A DNA stretch of 64,000 nt from Bifidobacterium eulemuris (GCF_014898155.1 NZ_CP062938.1:2728001-2792000); one strand, 5' to 3'; positions 44,597-55,593 are shown, numbered from the stretch's first letter. Notes: a model not told the origin generated them from the sequence alone. Numbers and translations: made by a program.

Positions 44597-45478
44597 ATGA
44601 GCGCAGTGAGCGAAGCTGGCAGTCAACGCTTGACATTGGGCGGTTTGGCGCAACGGTACGGGCTGGATATGGAGCCCGGGTTCATCGCGAATGTGACGAT
44701 CACCTCGATCGCCGACGACGTCGACTCGCTTTCTCCGGGCGCGCTGTTCATCGCGCGGACCCCGTCGGCCATCGCCGCGTTGCCCCGCGCCGCCCAAGCC
44801 GGCGCCTACGCGGCCCTGCTGCCGCGTTCGGCCCGGGGACGCGCGGAAACCGAAGGCGGTGAGTTGCCGTTGCTGTTCGGTTCGTTGGACGAACGCCGTC
44901 TGGGGGATCTCGCGTCGGCGATCGCGGGGAATCCGTCGAATTCCATGGCGGTGTTCGCCGTCGCTGGCGACGACCGGAGCGCCATCGAGGCGGATGTCGC
45001 CGCATTGTTCGATCTGCTGCATCTGCTGGGCAATCCGGTGGCCGTGATCAGCGCCGATGGGTCGCGCTCCATGGAACGATCCCTTGAACTGTCCTACCCG
45101 TTGGGGGTGCTTGACGTGCAGCGTGTGCTGTCGGTGTGCGCGGAGGACGGCGTCGCCGCGGTGATCATCGCGCTTGACGCGCATACCATCGCCGAGGCGG
45201 GACTGGAGTCGGTCACGATGGATGTGCTCGGCATCGAGCGGAACACCGGCCACGCATCCGTCGAAGGACTGCGATCGCGATACGGATTCGCCGTCGACGA
45301 GGATATGCGGCTGACCACACCCACATCGGAGGCGAGACAGCTTTCCTTGGAGTCGGCCATGTCCAGCGCGGAAGGCATCAGCGAGCCGCTGGCATTGGCC
45401 ATCTCCATGGTGTTGGCCGCCGGCGTGCGCCGCAACAACGTCAGAAGCGCCCTGAGGGTGTCCAGGGAATTGCGGTAG
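44597..45478 (+). CDS. Degenerate MurE-like protein without ATP-binding loop
   Basis: A 293-residue protein at the usual murE position between ftsI and murF. The first ~90 residues look like the Mur-ligase N-terminal domain (LTLGGLAQRYGLD, ITSIADDVDSLSPGALFIA). The following part preserves the spacing of a MurE central domain but has no GTNGKTTT loop: the equivalent position reads MAVFAVAGDDRSA. No NxxxDHLDYHG-like metal/ADP motif is seen (GIERNTGHASVEG stands near that place), and the C-terminal ligase domain is missing. It cannot be a working ligase; a full-length MurE must be elsewhere. The frame is intact, so a structural or regulatory role is possible. ATG at 44597 has GGAAGGG upstream. 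Confidence 0.72.
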   Translation: MSAVSEAGSQRLTLGGLAQRYGLDMEPGFIANVTITSIADDVDSLSPGALFIARTPSAIAALPRAAQAGAYAALLPRSARGRAETEGGELPLLFGSLDERRLGDLASAIAGNPSNSMAVFAVAGDDRSAIEADVAALFDLLHLLGNPVAVISADGSRSMERSLELSYPLGVLDVQRVLSVCAEDGVAAVIIALDAHTIAEAGLESVTMDVLGIERNTGHASVEGLRSRYGFAVDEDMRLTTPTSEARQLSLESAMSSAEGISEPLALAISMVLAAGVRRNNVRSALRVSRELR

Positions 45479-45525
45479 GCCTGGTTCGCGACGAATCAAG
45501 CCCGATATGTGAAGGAGAGACCACT

Positions 45526-47007
45526 ATGGTGCCGATGAGCGTTGAGACGATCGCGCAGGCGGTATCGGGGCGGCTGGTTCTGCCATCGTCGCAGGATGCG
45601 TCGGCGCTTGGCATCGCGGCGGTCAGCGATTCGCGGCAAATCAGCGAAGGCTCGGTATTCGTCGCGATCAAGGGCGAGAGGGTGGACGGCCATGATTTCG
45701 TGCCGTCCGTCGCCCAGGCTGGCGCCGTGGCGGCCATCGTCGACCATCCCGTCGACGGGGCGCGGGTGGCGCAGATCGTCGTCGACGACACGGTCGCCGC
45801 GCTGGGGGCCCTCGCCGCGCATAACATAGCCATGCGCAAGGCCATGGACGAGCCTTTCGACATCGTCGGCCTGACCGGATCGGTGGGCAAAACCACCACC
45901 AAGGATCTGCTCTCCGCGCTGCTGGAGCGTGTGGGGAAGACCGTGGCGCCGGTCGGTTCCTTCAACAACGAGATCGGCCTGCCGCTGACGGCTCTGAAGG
46001 TCGATCGCGACACGCGTTTCTTCGTGGCGGAGATGGGGGCCAACCATCTTGGCGAAATCGCCAATCTGACGCGCATCGCCCCGCCTGAGGTGGCCATCGT
46101 GCTCAAAGTGGGGGTCGCGCATCTGGGTGAATTCGGTTCGCGGCAGATCGTCGCGCAGGCGAAAAGCGAGATCGTGCGCGGTCTGGTGCCGGGAGGTATC
46201 GCCGTGCTCAACGCCGACGACGAGTATGCCGCCGCCATGGCGGATATCGCCCCGGGAGAGGTCCGTTGGTTCGGCATTGACCACACCGATGCGGCGCATA
46301 CGGTGAGCGCCACCGACATCACGATGGACGAACGCGACCGGGCCGGCTTCGTCATGCGCACGCCGGACGGCGAGACCCCGGTGCGTCTGGGGATCTCCGG
46401 ACGGCATAACGTGATGAACGCGTTGGCCGCGGCGAGCGTCGCCCTGCATTTCGGCATGAGCCCCGCAGAAATCGCCGAGACGTTGGGTACGCAGCGGCGC
46501 ATCAGCCCGCATCGCATGGCCGTCAGCCAGGTGACGCGAGGCGCGGCGGAGTTCACGCTGATCGACGATTCCTTCAACGCCAATCCCGACTCGATGAAGG
46601 CGGGATTGGACGGGCTCGCCTCGTGGGGCGCGGGCAAACCGTTGTACCGTGTCGCCGTGCTGGGCGCCATGCTCGAACTCGGCGACGATGGTCCGGATCT
46701 GCACGCCCAAGTGGGCTCGTACGCCGCCTCGCTGGGGGTGGACGCCCTCATCGCGGTCGGTGGGGCCGGCGACGGCGATCTCGACGCGTTGGCCGAGGCC
46801 TTGGCCAACGGGGCAAAAAAGGAACGCTCCGACGCGCGGGGCGGCAAGGGGTCGATAGACTTGGTTTCGGATATCGACCGGGCGGATCGGCTGGTGTCGG
46901 ATATGGCGGCCGCCCATCCGGACGTTGTGGTGCTGCTCAAGGGATCGCACGCGTCGGGATTGAGCGCCCTCGCCGAGCGCTGGACCGCCGGGACGAACAA
47001 CCGATAG
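45526..47007 (+). CDS. murF: UDP-MurNAc-tripeptide D-alanyl-D-alanine ligase
   Basis: A 493-residue ATP-dependent ligase adding D-Ala-D-Ala to the UDP-linked tripeptide, cytoplasmic. The N-terminal UDP-binding domain contains AAVSDSRQISEGSVFVAIKGERVDGHDF. The P-loop is LTGSVGKTTTKDLLSALL, FNNEIGLPLT and FVAEMGANHLGEIANL follow, and the C-terminal domain has LIDDSFNANPDSMKAGLDGL with LGAMLELGD. ATG at 45526 follows GAAGGAGAGACC. mraY begins 19 bases after its stop. Confidence 0.96.
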   Translation: MVPMSVETIAQAVSGRLVLPSSQDASALGIAAVSDSRQISEGSVFVAIKGERVDGHDFVPSVAQAGAVAAIVDHPVDGARVAQIVVDDTVAALGALAAHNIAMRKAMDEPFDIVGLTGSVGKTTTKDLLSALLERVGKTVAPVGSFNNEIGLPLTALKVDRDTRFFVAEMGANHLGEIANLTRIAPPEVAIVLKVGVAHLGEFGSRQIVAQAKSEIVRGLVPGGIAVLNADDEYAAAMADIAPGEVRWFGIDHTDAAHTVSATDITMDERDRAGFVMRTPDGETPVRLGISGRHNVMNALAAASVALHFGMSPAEIAETLGTQRRISPHRMAVSQVTRGAAEFTLIDDSFNANPDSMKAGLDGLASWGAGKPLYRVAVLGAMLELGDDGPDLHAQVGSYAASLGVDALIAVGGAGDGDLDALAEALANGAKKERSDARGGKGSIDLVSDIDRADRLVSDMAAAHPDVVVLLKGSHASGLSALAERWTAGTNNR

Positions 47008-47026
47008 AAGAGATGGAGAGCCTCAC

Positions 47027-48130
47027 GTGATTGCGCTGATCATTGGAATGCTGGTGTCGCTGGTCGTCACCATCGTCGGCACGCCGTTGCTGATTCGCTT
47101 GGTGAACCGTCTGCATTACGGCCAGTACATTCGTCAGGACGGGCCGCAATCCCATCAGGTCAAGCGCGGCACGCCGACGCTGGGCGGCGTGGTCATCAAC
47201 ATCGCCATCGTCGCCGGGTGGGGCGCTTCGGCGCTGTACCGGTGCCTGGCACGTGGCGAACAGATCTCATGGTCCGCCGTGCTGGTGCTGTTCGCCATGC
47301 TGTCGATGGGCGCGCTCGGCTTCATCGACGACTTCGCCAAGGTGCGCAAGAAGCAGAACGAGGGGCTGTCCGTGGCCGGCAAGTTCGCGGGCCAGTTCAT
47401 CCTCGGCACCATCTACGCGGTGCTGGCGCTGGTCGTCCCCACCAAGTCGGGGCTGCCCAGCGCACAGGCCGGTATGAGCTTCATCGAGCAGCCGTTCTTC
47501 AGTTTCGAATTCGCCGGGGATCTGGTGGCCACCGTCCTGTTCGTCATCTGGGTGAACTTCCTGATGACCGCGTGGACGAACGCGGTGAACCTCACCGACG
47601 GCCTTGACGGACTGGCGGCGGGATCCTCGATGATCGCCTTCGCCGGGTACGCGATGATCGCGTTCTGGGAAAGCTACCATCTCAAGGGCAGCGGCCATGA
47701 GGGATACACCTATGCCGTCTCCGATCCGCTCGATCTGACCATCATCGCGGTATGCGCGGCCGTGGCCTGCTTCGGTTTCCTGTGGTACAACTCCAATCCC
47801 GCATCCATCTTCATGGGCGATACCGGCTCGTTGGCGTTGGGCGGTCTGTTCGCGGCGCTTTCCATCGCCACGCATACCGAATTCCTGGCCGTGATCGTGG
47901 GCGGCCTGTATGTGATCGAGGCGATGAGCGACGTCATCCAGGTGGGGTATTTCAAGATGACGCATCGCCGTGTGTTCAAGATGGCGCCGATACACCATCA
48001 TTTCGAGCTGAAAGGATGGACCGAGACCAAGGTCGTGGTCCGTTTCTGGATGATCGAGCTGATGTTCGTGCTCGTCGGCGTGGTGGTCTTCTACGGCGAT
48101 TGGGTGGCCCGTTCCAATCTGCTTGGCTGA
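47027..48130 (+). CDS. mraY: Phospho-N-acetylmuramoyl-pentapeptide transferase
   Basis: A 367-residue polytopic membrane enzyme forming lipid I. About ten helices are predicted. Diagnostic sites are [28 protein letters not shown] (Asp pair), [35 protein letters not shown] and the HHH motif in [12 protein letters not shown]. The GTG start at 47027 follows GGAGAG. murD starts 59 bases after the stop on the same strand. Confidence 0.96.
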   Translation: MIALIIGMLVSLVVTIVGTPLLIRLVNRLHYGQYIRQDGPQSHQVKRGTPTLGGVVINIAIVAGWGASALYRCLARGEQISWSAVLVLFAMLSMGALGFIDDFAKVRKKQNEGLSVAGKFAGQFILGTIYAVLALVVPTKSGLPSAQAGMSFIEQPFFSFEFAGDLVATVLFVIWVNFLMTAWTNAVNLTDGLDGLAAGSSMIAFAGYAMIAFWESYHLKGSGHEGYTYAVSDPLDLTIIAVCAAVACFGFLWYNSNPASIFMGDTGSLALGGLFAALSIATHTEFLAVIVGGLYVIEAMSDVIQVGYFKMTHRRVFKMAPIHHHFELKGWTETKVVVRFWMIELMFVLVGVVVFYGDWVARSNLLG

Positions 48131-48189
48131 TGCCAAGGAAAGTCGATCGTCGGGAACGGCCGCCCCGCGCGGAACATAAGGAGAAACGT

Positions 48190-49632
48190 ATGGAATTGGC
48201 GAATGCGACCGTATTGATCGCAGGTCTGGGTGTTTCGGGGCGCAATCTCGCCTCCGTGCTGGCCACCCGCGCCGGTGGCGTCATCACCGTCGACGAGCAT
48301 CGTGAGGACGCCGATCTGCGCTCCTTCGACGAGGTGGATTGGGACCGCATCGACATGGTGATGAGCTCGCCGGCGTTCAGTCCGAGCGCGCCGTTCGTGC
48401 GCGAGGCCGAACGGCGCGGTATTCCCGTCTACAGCGAGGTGGAATTCGCCTGGATGCTGCGCGTCGACAACGCGCGCACCGGCGAGCCGGCGCCGTGGAT
48501 CGGCATCACCGGCACCAACGGCAAAACCTCCACCACCGAAATGGTTTCCGCCATGCTGACCGCTTGTGGGATGAACGCTCCCGTGGCGGGCAATATCGCG
48601 GCGGGCGACATCTCGCGCACGCTGTCGCATGCGGCGCTCAACCCCGATAACGACGTGCTGTGCGTGGAGCTCAGCTCATTCCAGATGCATTTCACCGACG
48701 ATGTCGCGCTGGAATGCGCGGCCATCACCAACATCGCCGACGACCACCTCGACTGGCATGGCGGACGCGAACGGTACGCCGCCGACAAAGCCAAAGTGTT
48801 CCGAGGAGCGCGCCGCGCGATCGTCTACAACGCGCAGGACGTCGTGGTGAGCGCGCTGGCCGCGCAGGCCCCCGTGGCCGAGGGATGCCGCAAGGTCGGC
48901 TTCACGTTGGAGACGCCGCGCGAGGGGGAACTGGGCGTGCGCGACGGTTGGATCGAGGACCGCAGCGGTCTGGTATCGGGGAACGGCGAGCCGGTTCGTC
49001 TGGCACCGGTGAGTCGGTTCACCCATCTGTGCGAGCCCGACGGCACCATCTACCCTCATCTGCTGGCGGACGCTCTGGCCGCCCTGGCGCTGGCCTTGGG
49101 ACTGGGCGCCGATGCGGAACGCTGTCTGGAGGCGCTGGAGTCCTTCGCTCCCGGCGGCCATCGCATCGCCACGGTCGCCACCGCGCATATGGAGGGCGGC
49201 GACATTCGTTTCGTCGACGATTCCAAAGCCACCAACGCCCACGCGGCCAAAGCCTCGTTGTCGAGTTTCGCGGACAAGTCGGTGGTATGGATCGCCGGAG
49301 GATTGGCCAAAGGCGGCCGGTTCGAGGATCTGGTGCGGGACCAGGCCCATACCATCAAAGCCGCCGTGATCATCGGCGTGGACCAGCAGACGATGCTGGA
49401 GGCCTTCCGCACCCAGGCTCCGGATATTCCCCTGACGGTGATCGATCCGGCCGACAACGACACGGTGATGGACCGCGCCCTCGAAGCCTGCGGCGCCTAC
49501 ATCCAGGCGGGGGATGTGGTGCTGATGGCACCGGCCTGCGCCTCCATGGACCAGTTCGTCTCCTATGCGGACCGCGGCGATCGTTTCGCCGAGGCGGCGC
49601 GGCAGTGGGTTCGGGCCAATGGCGTCGGGTAA
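48190..49632 (+). CDS. murD: UDP-MurNAc-L-alanine:D-glutamate ligase
   Basis: A 480-residue ligase adding D-Glu to UDP-MurNAc-L-Ala. The N-terminal Rossmann-like [19 protein letters not shown], the P-loop [19 protein letters not shown], the ELSSFQMHF motif, [14 protein letters not shown] and the C-terminal [20 protein letters not shown] (in part) are typical of MurD. ATG at 48190 follows AAGGAG. The reading frame continues upstream through mraY territory but without a start. It overlaps ftsW by 14 bases. Confidence 0.96.
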   Translation: MELANATVLIAGLGVSGRNLASVLATRAGGVITVDEHREDADLRSFDEVDWDRIDMVMSSPAFSPSAPFVREAERRGIPVYSEVEFAWMLRVDNARTGEPAPWIGITGTNGKTSTTEMVSAMLTACGMNAPVAGNIAAGDISRTLSHAALNPDNDVLCVELSSFQMHFTDDVALECAAITNIADDHLDWHGGRERYAADKAKVFRGARRAIVYNAQDVVVSALAAQAPVAEGCRKVGFTLETPREGELGVRDGWIEDRSGLVSGNGEPVRLAPVSRFTHLCEPDGTIYPHLLADALAALALALGLGADAERCLEALESFAPGGHRIATVATAHMEGGDIRFVDDSKATNAHAAKASLSSFADKSVVWIAGGLAKGGRFEDLVRDQAHTIKAAVIIGVDQQTMLEAFRTQAPDIPLTVIDPADNDTVMDRALEACGAYIQAGDVVLMAPACASMDQFVSYADRGDRFAEAARQWVRANGVG

Positions 49633-50857
49633 GACATCGGCGCCGCGCCGCGCATCCGGTGTCGGTAAGCCGTCCAAACCCTCGAAACACGATTCTTCCG
49701 TCAATGCGATCTATACGGGTTGGCGCGCTCTGCTCAACCCGCTGTGGTGCTATAACGGATTCCGCGTCGCCGTGGCGGCGTTGACCTGCTTCGGATTGAT
49801 CATGGTGTTCTCCAGCTCGACGGTCACCTCGACCTCGGCCGGCGAATCCCCGTTCTCCGAACTGATCAGCCAGGGACTGTACTGCGCCATCGGACTGATA
49901 TTCGGCTTCGTGACGATGATGATTCCGCTGAGGCTATGGCGACGTTTCAATGTGTTGGTGATGCTGGTGGCGCTGGTGCTGCAGGCCCTCACCTTCACCC
50001 CGTTGGGCGTCGACGCGTACGGCAACGTCGGTTGGATCAAACTGGGACCGGTGAATATGCAGCCCGCCGAGTTCATGAAATTCGCGATCTGCGTCTGGCT
50101 GCCCTCGGCGTTGCTGGCCTGCGGCAAACGGTATGCGAAGGAGGGGCTGAAAGCCTACGCGATGCCGATCGGTCTCTACGGTCTGGGATTGGCGCTGGTG
50201 CTGGGCGGCAAGGACCTCGGCACCGCCATGATCATCGTGTTCATCGGTGTGGCGGCGTTTCTGGTGTCCGGCTTTCCTCTCAAATGGATGGCCATCTTCG
50301 GCGGCGCGATGGCGGCGCTGGTGTTGGCGCTGGTCATCTCCAGCCCCAATCGCATGCGCCGCATCTTCGCCGCGTACGGCGACTGCAGCGCCGCGGACGC
50401 GCAAACCGTCTGCTACCAGTCCACGCACGCGCGGTACGCCATTGCCTCGGGCGGACTGCTGGGCGTGGGCATCGGCAATTCGCGCGAGAAATGGAACTAT
50501 CTGCCCGCCGCGCACAACGATTTCATCTTCGCCATCATCGGCGAGGAGACCGGCTTCGTGGGATGCACGATCGTCATCCTGTTCTTCGTGATCCTCGGCT
50601 GGTGCATGATCGTGGTGGCGTTGCAGGTTCGCAACCGGTACGTGTCGATTGTGCTGATGTGCGTGACCATGTGGCTGGTCGGCCAGGCGTTGGTGAATAT
50701 CGGCGTCGTCGTCGGCGTGTTCCCCGTGCTGGGCGTGCCCATGCCGTTCATCTCGTCGGGAGGCTCGTCCATGGTGATGTGTTTGGGCGCCGCCGGTTTG
50801 GTATGCGGACTGATGCGATCGCAGCCGCAGATCAGAAGCGCGTCCCAGCGCGCGTGA
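49619..50857 (+). CDS. ftsW: Septal peptidoglycan polymerase FtsW (SEDS)
   Basis: A 412-residue SEDS glycosyltransferase that partners FtsI. A ~45-residue basic N-terminal tail is followed by about ten helices. The conserved SEDS segments are [77 protein letters not shown] and the C-terminal [15 protein letters not shown]. The catalytic Asp lies in the AHNDF loop or nearby by family. ATG at 49619 overlaps the murD 3' end. A 64-base gap precedes murG. Confidence 0.95.
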   Translation: MASGKTSAPRRASGVGKPSKPSKHDSSVNAIYTGWRALLNPLWCYNGFRVAVAALTCFGLIMVFSSSTVTSTSAGESPFSELISQGLYCAIGLIFGFVTMMIPLRLWRRFNVLVMLVALVLQALTFTPLGVDAYGNVGWIKLGPVNMQPAEFMKFAICVWLPSALLACGKRYAKEGLKAYAMPIGLYGLGLALVLGGKDLGTAMIIVFIGVAAFLVSGFPLKWMAIFGGAMAALVLALVISSPNRMRRIFAAYGDCSAADAQTVCYQSTHARYAIASGGLLGVGIGNSREKWNYLPAAHNDFIFAIIGEETGFVGCTIVILFFVILGWCMIVVALQVRNRYVSIVLMCVTMWLVGQALVNIGVVVGVFPVLGVPMPFISSGGSSMVMCLGAAGLVCGLMRSQPQIRSASQRA

Positions 50858-50921
50858 AGTTGCTTTGCGGATATCGCGTCGCTTCCGATGTCGGCGCGGC
50901 GCTGAACTACACTCGATAAGC

Positions 50922-52109
50922 ATGACGCAAGGCAAACCCCATATCGTGCTCGCCGGCGGCGGTACAGCCGGCCACGTCAACCCGTTGCTCGCCGTGGCCG
51001 ACGCCATCCGCGAGATTCGCCCGGAAGCCGAAGTGAGCGTGATCGGCACATCGGTCGGTTTGGAACATGATCTGGTGCCGCAGGCCGGCTATGAGCTGGA
51101 CGCCATCGCCAAAGTGCCGTTCCCCAGACGCCCCGATATGGCGGCTCTGCGGTTCCCCGCCGCATGGCGCAGAGAGAACGCCAAGGTGCGTGCGATCCTC
51201 GAGAGGCGTGAAGCGCAGGTCGTCGTCGGATTCGGCGGCTACGCGTCGGCGCCCGTCTACTCCGCGGCGCATCGCATGGGCGTTCCGATCGTCGTGCACG
51301 AACAGAACGCCCGGGCCGGCATGGCCAACAAGCTGGGCGCGCGCTGGGCCGATTTCATCGGCACCGTATACGACGACACCGGTCTGAAACCCCGGAAAGG
51401 CGCGCGTATGGAACGTGTGGGTCTGCCCTTGCGGCCCGCCATCGCCGATCTCGCCGCGCGGCTGGAATCCGACCCGCGCGCGGCGCGCGTCGCCGCAGCC
51501 GAACGTTTGGGCGTGGACCCCGATCGTCCTGTGGTTCTGGTGACGGGAGGCTCCCTGGGCGCCGTCAGTCTCAATCGATCCGTGGCCGCCTGCGCCGGCG
51601 ACCTGCTGCGCCATGCCCAGATCATCCACCTGACCGGCCGCGGCAAAATCGACGAGGTGCGTATGCTGGTCGAACGATCCGCGGGCAGCCCGTCGATCGA
51701 CGAGCTGCGCGTCGACGATCTGTCGCTCCATCGCCCATCCGGCGTGGACTACCATGTGGCGGAATATCTGGAACGCATCGATCTGGCCTTCGCCTGCGCC
51801 GATCTGGTGATCTGCCGATCCGGCGCGGGATCGGTGTCGGAATTGGCCGCATTGGGATTGCCTGCCGTATACGTGCCGTTGCCGATCGGCAACGGCGAAC
51901 AGCGCTTCAACGCCGAACCCGTCGTGCGGGCGGGCGGCGGGCTGATGGTGGCCGACCGTGACTTCACCGAGGAATGGGTGCGGGGCACGGTGCCCGGTCT
52001 GCTTGCGCAGCCGGAGCGCCTGCACGAACTCGGACGCAAGGCGTGGGAGTACGGCATCCGCGACGCCGCCTCCACCATGGCGCGGCGTGTGCTTGAAATC
52101 GTCGAATAG
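50922..52109 (+). CDS. murG: UDP-GlcNAc:lipid I N-acetylglucosaminyltransferase
   Basis: A 395-residue GT28 enzyme making lipid II on the inner membrane face. The N-terminal glycine loop is [59 protein letters not shown] follows (in part), the second G-loop is [15 protein letters not shown], and the donor-sugar site is [34 protein letters not shown] at 50922 is used; no strong ribosome site is visible. The frame continues upstream to 50865 but that part overlaps the intergenic hydrophilic stretch. Confidence 0.96.
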   Translation: MTQGKPHIVLAGGGTAGHVNPLLAVADAIREIRPEAEVSVIGTSVGLEHDLVPQAGYELDAIAKVPFPRRPDMAALRFPAAWRRENAKVRAILERREAQVVVGFGGYASAPVYSAAHRMGVPIVVHEQNARAGMANKLGARWADFIGTVYDDTGLKPRKGARMERVGLPLRPAIADLAARLESDPRAARVAAAERLGVDPDRPVVLVTGGSLGAVSLNRSVAACAGDLLRHAQIIHLTGRGKIDEVRMLVERSAGSPSIDELRVDDLSLHRPSGVDYHVAEYLERIDLAFACADLVICRSGAGSVSELAALGLPAVYVPLPIGNGEQRFNAEPVVRAGGGLMVADRDFTEEWVRGTVPGLLAQPERLHELGRKAWEYGIRDAASTMARRVLEIVE

Positions 52110-52198
52110 CCAATCGGTGACACCTGTGCCGATGCCGCGCGGTTTGGGGGCGGCATCGGTCATAATGAACAATGCCCAGACATCCGAAGGAGCCATTC

Positions 52199-53749
52199 GT
52201 GTCGCAGACGCAACCCATCATCCTCGACCCCACACACGCCGCATTCACCGCAAACCAAAGCGTGGACGACCTGGGACGGACCCATTTCATCGGCATCGGC
52301 GGCGCGGGCATGAGCGTGCTCGCCGAAATGCTGCATGAGCGGGGTGTCGCGGTGTCCGGCTCCGATCGTGAGGCCAACGCCAAAACCGAACGTCTGCAGG
52401 CGTTGGGCATCACCGTGCATATCGGACAGCGCGCCGAGAACGTCGAGGGAGCGAACACGGTGGTGTACTCCAGCGCGATCAAACCCGACAATCCGGAGAT
52501 CGTCGCCGCCGTCGAAGCCGGCGCCCACGTGGTGCATCGCAGCGACATCCTCGCGCTGCTGATGAACGGCCGCAAGGCGGTGACCGTCGCAGGCGCGCAC
52601 GGCAAAACCACCACCAGTTCGATGCTCGCCCATATCCTGCTGCATGCGGGCACCGGCGCGCTGGCCGATCCCAGTTACGCGATCGGCGGCTCCATCCAAA
52701 GCCCCGACGCCCGTCCTCTCGACGGCGGCCATGCGGGGGCGGGAGAGGTCTTGGTGGCCGAAGCCGACGAATCCGATGGCAGCTTCGTCAAATACCGCCC
52801 GTATATCGCCGTCATCACCAACGCCGAGCCGGACCATCTCGACCATTACGGCGACGCCGAACGCTATCATGCCGCCTTCACGCGCCATGCCTCTGCGGCG
52901 ACGGGCCATGTGGTGCTGTGCGCCGACGATGCGGACGCGTTGTCCCTGCTCGCCGACCTCGACCCGCAGACCGCCGCCAAATCCGTGGTCTATGCGACCG
53001 GAGCGGCCGGATCCCTGCCCGATCTGCATGGCGCGCGCTATGTGGGCATCACGGCCGAGGGTGAGGATTCCGGCAGCGGCATGGAACGTTTCGTCATGAC
53101 CCTGCCGGCCGGTATGGCGGGGGAGGGGCCCGTCGAACTGCCTGTGTCGCTGCGGGTGCCGGGCGTGCACAACGCGCGCAACGCCGCCGCCGCCATCATC
53201 GCCGCGGTGCTATTGGGTATGGATCCACGCTCCGCGGCCGACGCCATCGGCTCGTTCCTTGGCGCCGCACGTCGTTTCCAGATCCGCGGCGTCGTCAAAC
53301 AGGTCACCGTCGTGGACGACTACGCGCATCATCCCACCGAAATCGAAGCGTTGCTGGACGCCGCGCGCCGGCGCTATCCGGACCGCGCGATTCGCGTGAT
53401 CTTCCAGCCGCATCTGTTCTCCCGCACGAAATTCTTCGCCACGCAGTTCGCCGAGGCGCTCTCGAAAGCCGACGATGTGATCGTCTCCGGAGTGTTCCCC
53501 GCCCGCGAGCGGCAGGAGGATTTTCCCGACGTGGGCGCCCGGACCATCGTCGACGCGGCCGCGGGGCTTGCGCATAAGCCGCAGGAGCGTTGGATCCAGG
53601 CGGTTGAGGATATGCATACCGCGGCGACGATGATGGTGATGCGCGCGCATCGCGGCGATGTGATCTTCACCGTGGGCGCCGGCGATATCACCGATATGGG
53701 GCCGGTGCTGGTGCACGCGCTCGAGGCGCATCGCGAAAGCTGCGTGTGA
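52199..53749 (+). CDS. murC: UDP-N-acetylmuramate:L-alanine ligase
   Basis: A 516-residue ligase for the first peptide addition. The N-terminal HFIGIGGAGMSVLAEMLHERG, the P-loop VAGAHGKTTTSSMLAHIL, EADESDGSFVKYRP, ITNAEPDHLDHYGD and the C-terminal DDYAHHPTEIEALLDAARRRYPDR with FQPHLFSRTKFF are all standard. GTG at 52199 is preferred: AAGGAG lies at 52187-52192, and an ATG at 52133 or 52172 region would add unconserved residues. The stop shares a base with ftsQ. Confidence 0.95.
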   Translation: MSQTQPIILDPTHAAFTANQSVDDLGRTHFIGIGGAGMSVLAEMLHERGVAVSGSDREANAKTERLQALGITVHIGQRAENVEGANTVVYSSAIKPDNPEIVAAVEAGAHVVHRSDILALLMNGRKAVTVAGAHGKTTTSSMLAHILLHAGTGALADPSYAIGGSIQSPDARPLDGGHAGAGEVLVAEADESDGSFVKYRPYIAVITNAEPDHLDHYGDAERYHAAFTRHASAATGHVVLCADDADALSLLADLDPQTAAKSVVYATGAAGSLPDLHGARYVGITAEGEDSGSGMERFVMTLPAGMAGEGPVELPVSLRVPGVHNARNAAAAIIAAVLLGMDPRSAADAIGSFLGAARRFQIRGVVKQVTVVDDYAHHPTEIEALLDAARRRYPDRAIRVIFQPHLFSRTKFFATQFAEALSKADDVIVSGVFPARERQEDFPDVGARTIVDAAAGLAHKPQERWIQAVEDMHTAATMMVMRAHRGDVIFTVGAGDITDMGPVLVHALEAHRESCV

Positions 53750-54933
53750 TGGCGGGACGGACGGTCAGCTCGGCGGATCCGAACGCGGCGGGAGCCTCAC
53801 GCGATGAGCCGCGAACCCGCAACGGCACACCGCAGGATGCGCAGGATGGACGCGTGTCGCGGCGTATGGTCGGTTCCGCAGGATCCAACGGCACCGGCGT
53901 CTCCGCTGGTTCCGGTGGCCCGCGTTCGTCACGTTCCGCCCGGTCCGAATCCGATGACGCGCGATCGCACGGCGTGGGGAGACGATCCGCGTCGTCCCGT
54001 ACCCGTTCGGCGCGTTCCGCGTCGTCCGATTTTGGGAAAGGCGACGCCTCGGAGGGAAAGAAGCCCAGTCGCAGCGCTTCGGGAGCGTTCGTCGACGCGC
54101 GCGCGTTGTCCAGCAAGGATTATGTCGCCTCGACGCTTGAGGAGAGCGCCGGTCCACTCGGCGTATCTTCCCGCCCCAAGGTCGTGGACTTCGTCCAGCG
54201 TTCCAAGGAGCGCCGCAAGGCGTCCCGCCGTGTGATCGCACTGCGGGTGCTGATCGCGGTGGCGGTGGTCTGCGCGGCGGTCGGATTGACCTGGCTGCTG
54301 TTCTTCTCATCGTTGTTGCAGCTGCGGACCTCCGATATCACAGTCGAAGGCGCCAATGAATGGGTCAGTGAATCCCAAGTGCTGCAGATCGCCGGCGAAC
54401 AGGCGGATAAATCGCTGCTGTTGGTGTCGTCCGATGAGGTCGTGTCCCAAATCAAGGAGATTCCCGGCGTGACATCCGCCACGGCGACGAAACGCTTCCC
54501 CCATGGGCTGCTTGTCGAGATCGAAGCGCAGAAACCCGTCGCCATGCTCAAGACGTCGGATGGGTCGATGACCGCGGTGGATAGTCAGGGTCGTGTGCTC
54601 AATTCGGTCGAGGACGTGAGCGTCGACGGCATTCCGGTGATTGAGGTGGAGGATGTGGAGGCGAGTCTGAACACGCAGGCGATCAAGGAGGCGTTGAAGA
54701 TTCTGGCCGCCTTGCCCGAATCGATGCGCCAGTCGGTCACTTCGGTGACCGCCGAGACGCGGGACTCCGTGACCACTACGCTGAACGATGGCGAACGGGT
54801 TATCGTGTGGGGCGATTCCTCGGATCTCGAGCTCAAAAAAGCGGTGGTCGACAAAATCATCAACGACCCCAACGTGATCGGCGACAAAAAGCAGGTCGAC
54901 GTCTCCGCGCCCCTCAAACCCATCATCAAATAG
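53749..54933 (+). CDS. ftsQ: Cell division protein FtsQ/DivIB
   Basis: A 394-residue bitopic membrane protein. A very long Ser/Arg/Gly-rich cytoplasmic tail (about 160 residues, low complexity) precedes one transmembrane helix (ALRVLIAVAVVCAAVGLTWLLFF, near 165-187), a POTRA domain (LRTSDITVEGANEWVSESQVLQIAG) and the FtsQ domain (KRFPHGLLVEIEAQKPVAML). The ATG at 53749 overlaps the murC TGA by one base; GTG at 53746 is an alternative. It is the last gene of the cluster; ftsZ does not follow. Weak inverted repeats lie downstream (54934-54973). Confidence 0.93.
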   Translation: MAGRTVSSADPNAAGASRDEPRTRNGTPQDAQDGRVSRRMVGSAGSNGTGVSAGSGGPRSSRSARSESDDARSHGVGRRSASSRTRSARSASSDFGKGDASEGKKPSRSASGAFVDARALSSKDYVASTLEESAGPLGVSSRPKVVDFVQRSKERRKASRRVIALRVLIAVAVVCAAVGLTWLLFFSSLLQLRTSDITVEGANEWVSESQVLQIAGEQADKSLLLVSSDEVVSQIKEIPGVTSATATKRFPHGLLVEIEAQKPVAMLKTSDGSMTAVDSQGRVLNSVEDVSVDGIPVIEVEDVEASLNTQAIKEALKILAALPESMRQSVTSVTAETRDSVTTTLNDGERVIVWGDSSDLELKKAVVDKIINDPNVIGDKKQVDVSAPLKPIIK

Positions 54934-55016
54934 CGTCTCCCGCCATCAGACGCATGTCGGATGCCGGGAGACGGCCCGCGTCCGCCGTGGCGGGCAGCGG
55001 ACGCGCGAGCCGCCAG

Positions 55017-55577
55017 CTATCGATTGAGCGCGTCCGCGATGACGGCGATGCTCGCGCCGGCGTGCGCGTATATCTCCTCGGGGCTTTCCGTCTGCCCATG
55101 CAGATGCCAGGTGTTCATCACGGCCGGGAGGATGTTCGTCAGGATGGAGACCAGATAATCGGATTCGGCGTCGGTCATCGTCGACGCGTCGGCGAAAATC
55201 CGCTTCATAAGCTCGCCGTTCCTCATATGCGTGTCGTAGATGATGCCCGTCAGATTGTTCTCGACCAGCGTGCTCACCAGCGTCCCATGGCCCAGCCATC
55301 GTTCGATGAAGACGAGGAGCAGGTCGCGGTTCGTCGCGAACCGTCGTTGGGACAGCTCGTCCGCCAGTTCCTGGAAGATCCGATCGCACCGGTAGGACAG
55401 CACATCGTCGATCGCGTCGAAAAGGCGGTAGAAGGTGGCCCGGCTGACATAGGATCGTTCACAGATGTCCCTGACGTGGATTTTCCGATATTCCTTTTCC
55501 CGCAGACATCGCTCGAGGCCGTCGCATATCAGTTCCGCGGATTGTCTGGCCCGTTTGTCGTTCGACACGTGATGCAT
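55017..55577 (-). CDS. TetR-family regulator
   Basis: A 186-residue regulator from ATG 55577 (MHHVSNDK). The N-terminal DNA-binding part reads RARQSAELICDGLERCL and IHVRDICERSYVSRATFYRLFDAIDDVL, the TetR helix-turn-helix. The ligand domain is unrelated to any I recognise. In-frame ATGs at 55586 and 55625 exist. The start at 55577 has AGGAG nine bases upstream and leaves the third TCTGAGACA copy upstream of the start; from 55625 that copy would be coding. It is divergent from the HXXEE gene with shared palindromic sites, so it probably represses both. Confidence 0.85.
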   Translation of the reverse strand: MHHVSNDKRARQSAELICDGLERCLREKEYRKIHVRDICERSYVSRATFYRLFDAIDDVLSYRCDRIFQELADELSQRRFATNRDLLLVFIERWLGHGTLVSTLVENNLTGIIYDTHMRNGELMKRIFADASTMTDAESDYLVSILTNILPAVMNTWHLHGQTESPEEIYAHAGASIAVIADALNR

Positions 55578-55593
55578 ATCCGCCATCTCCTGT

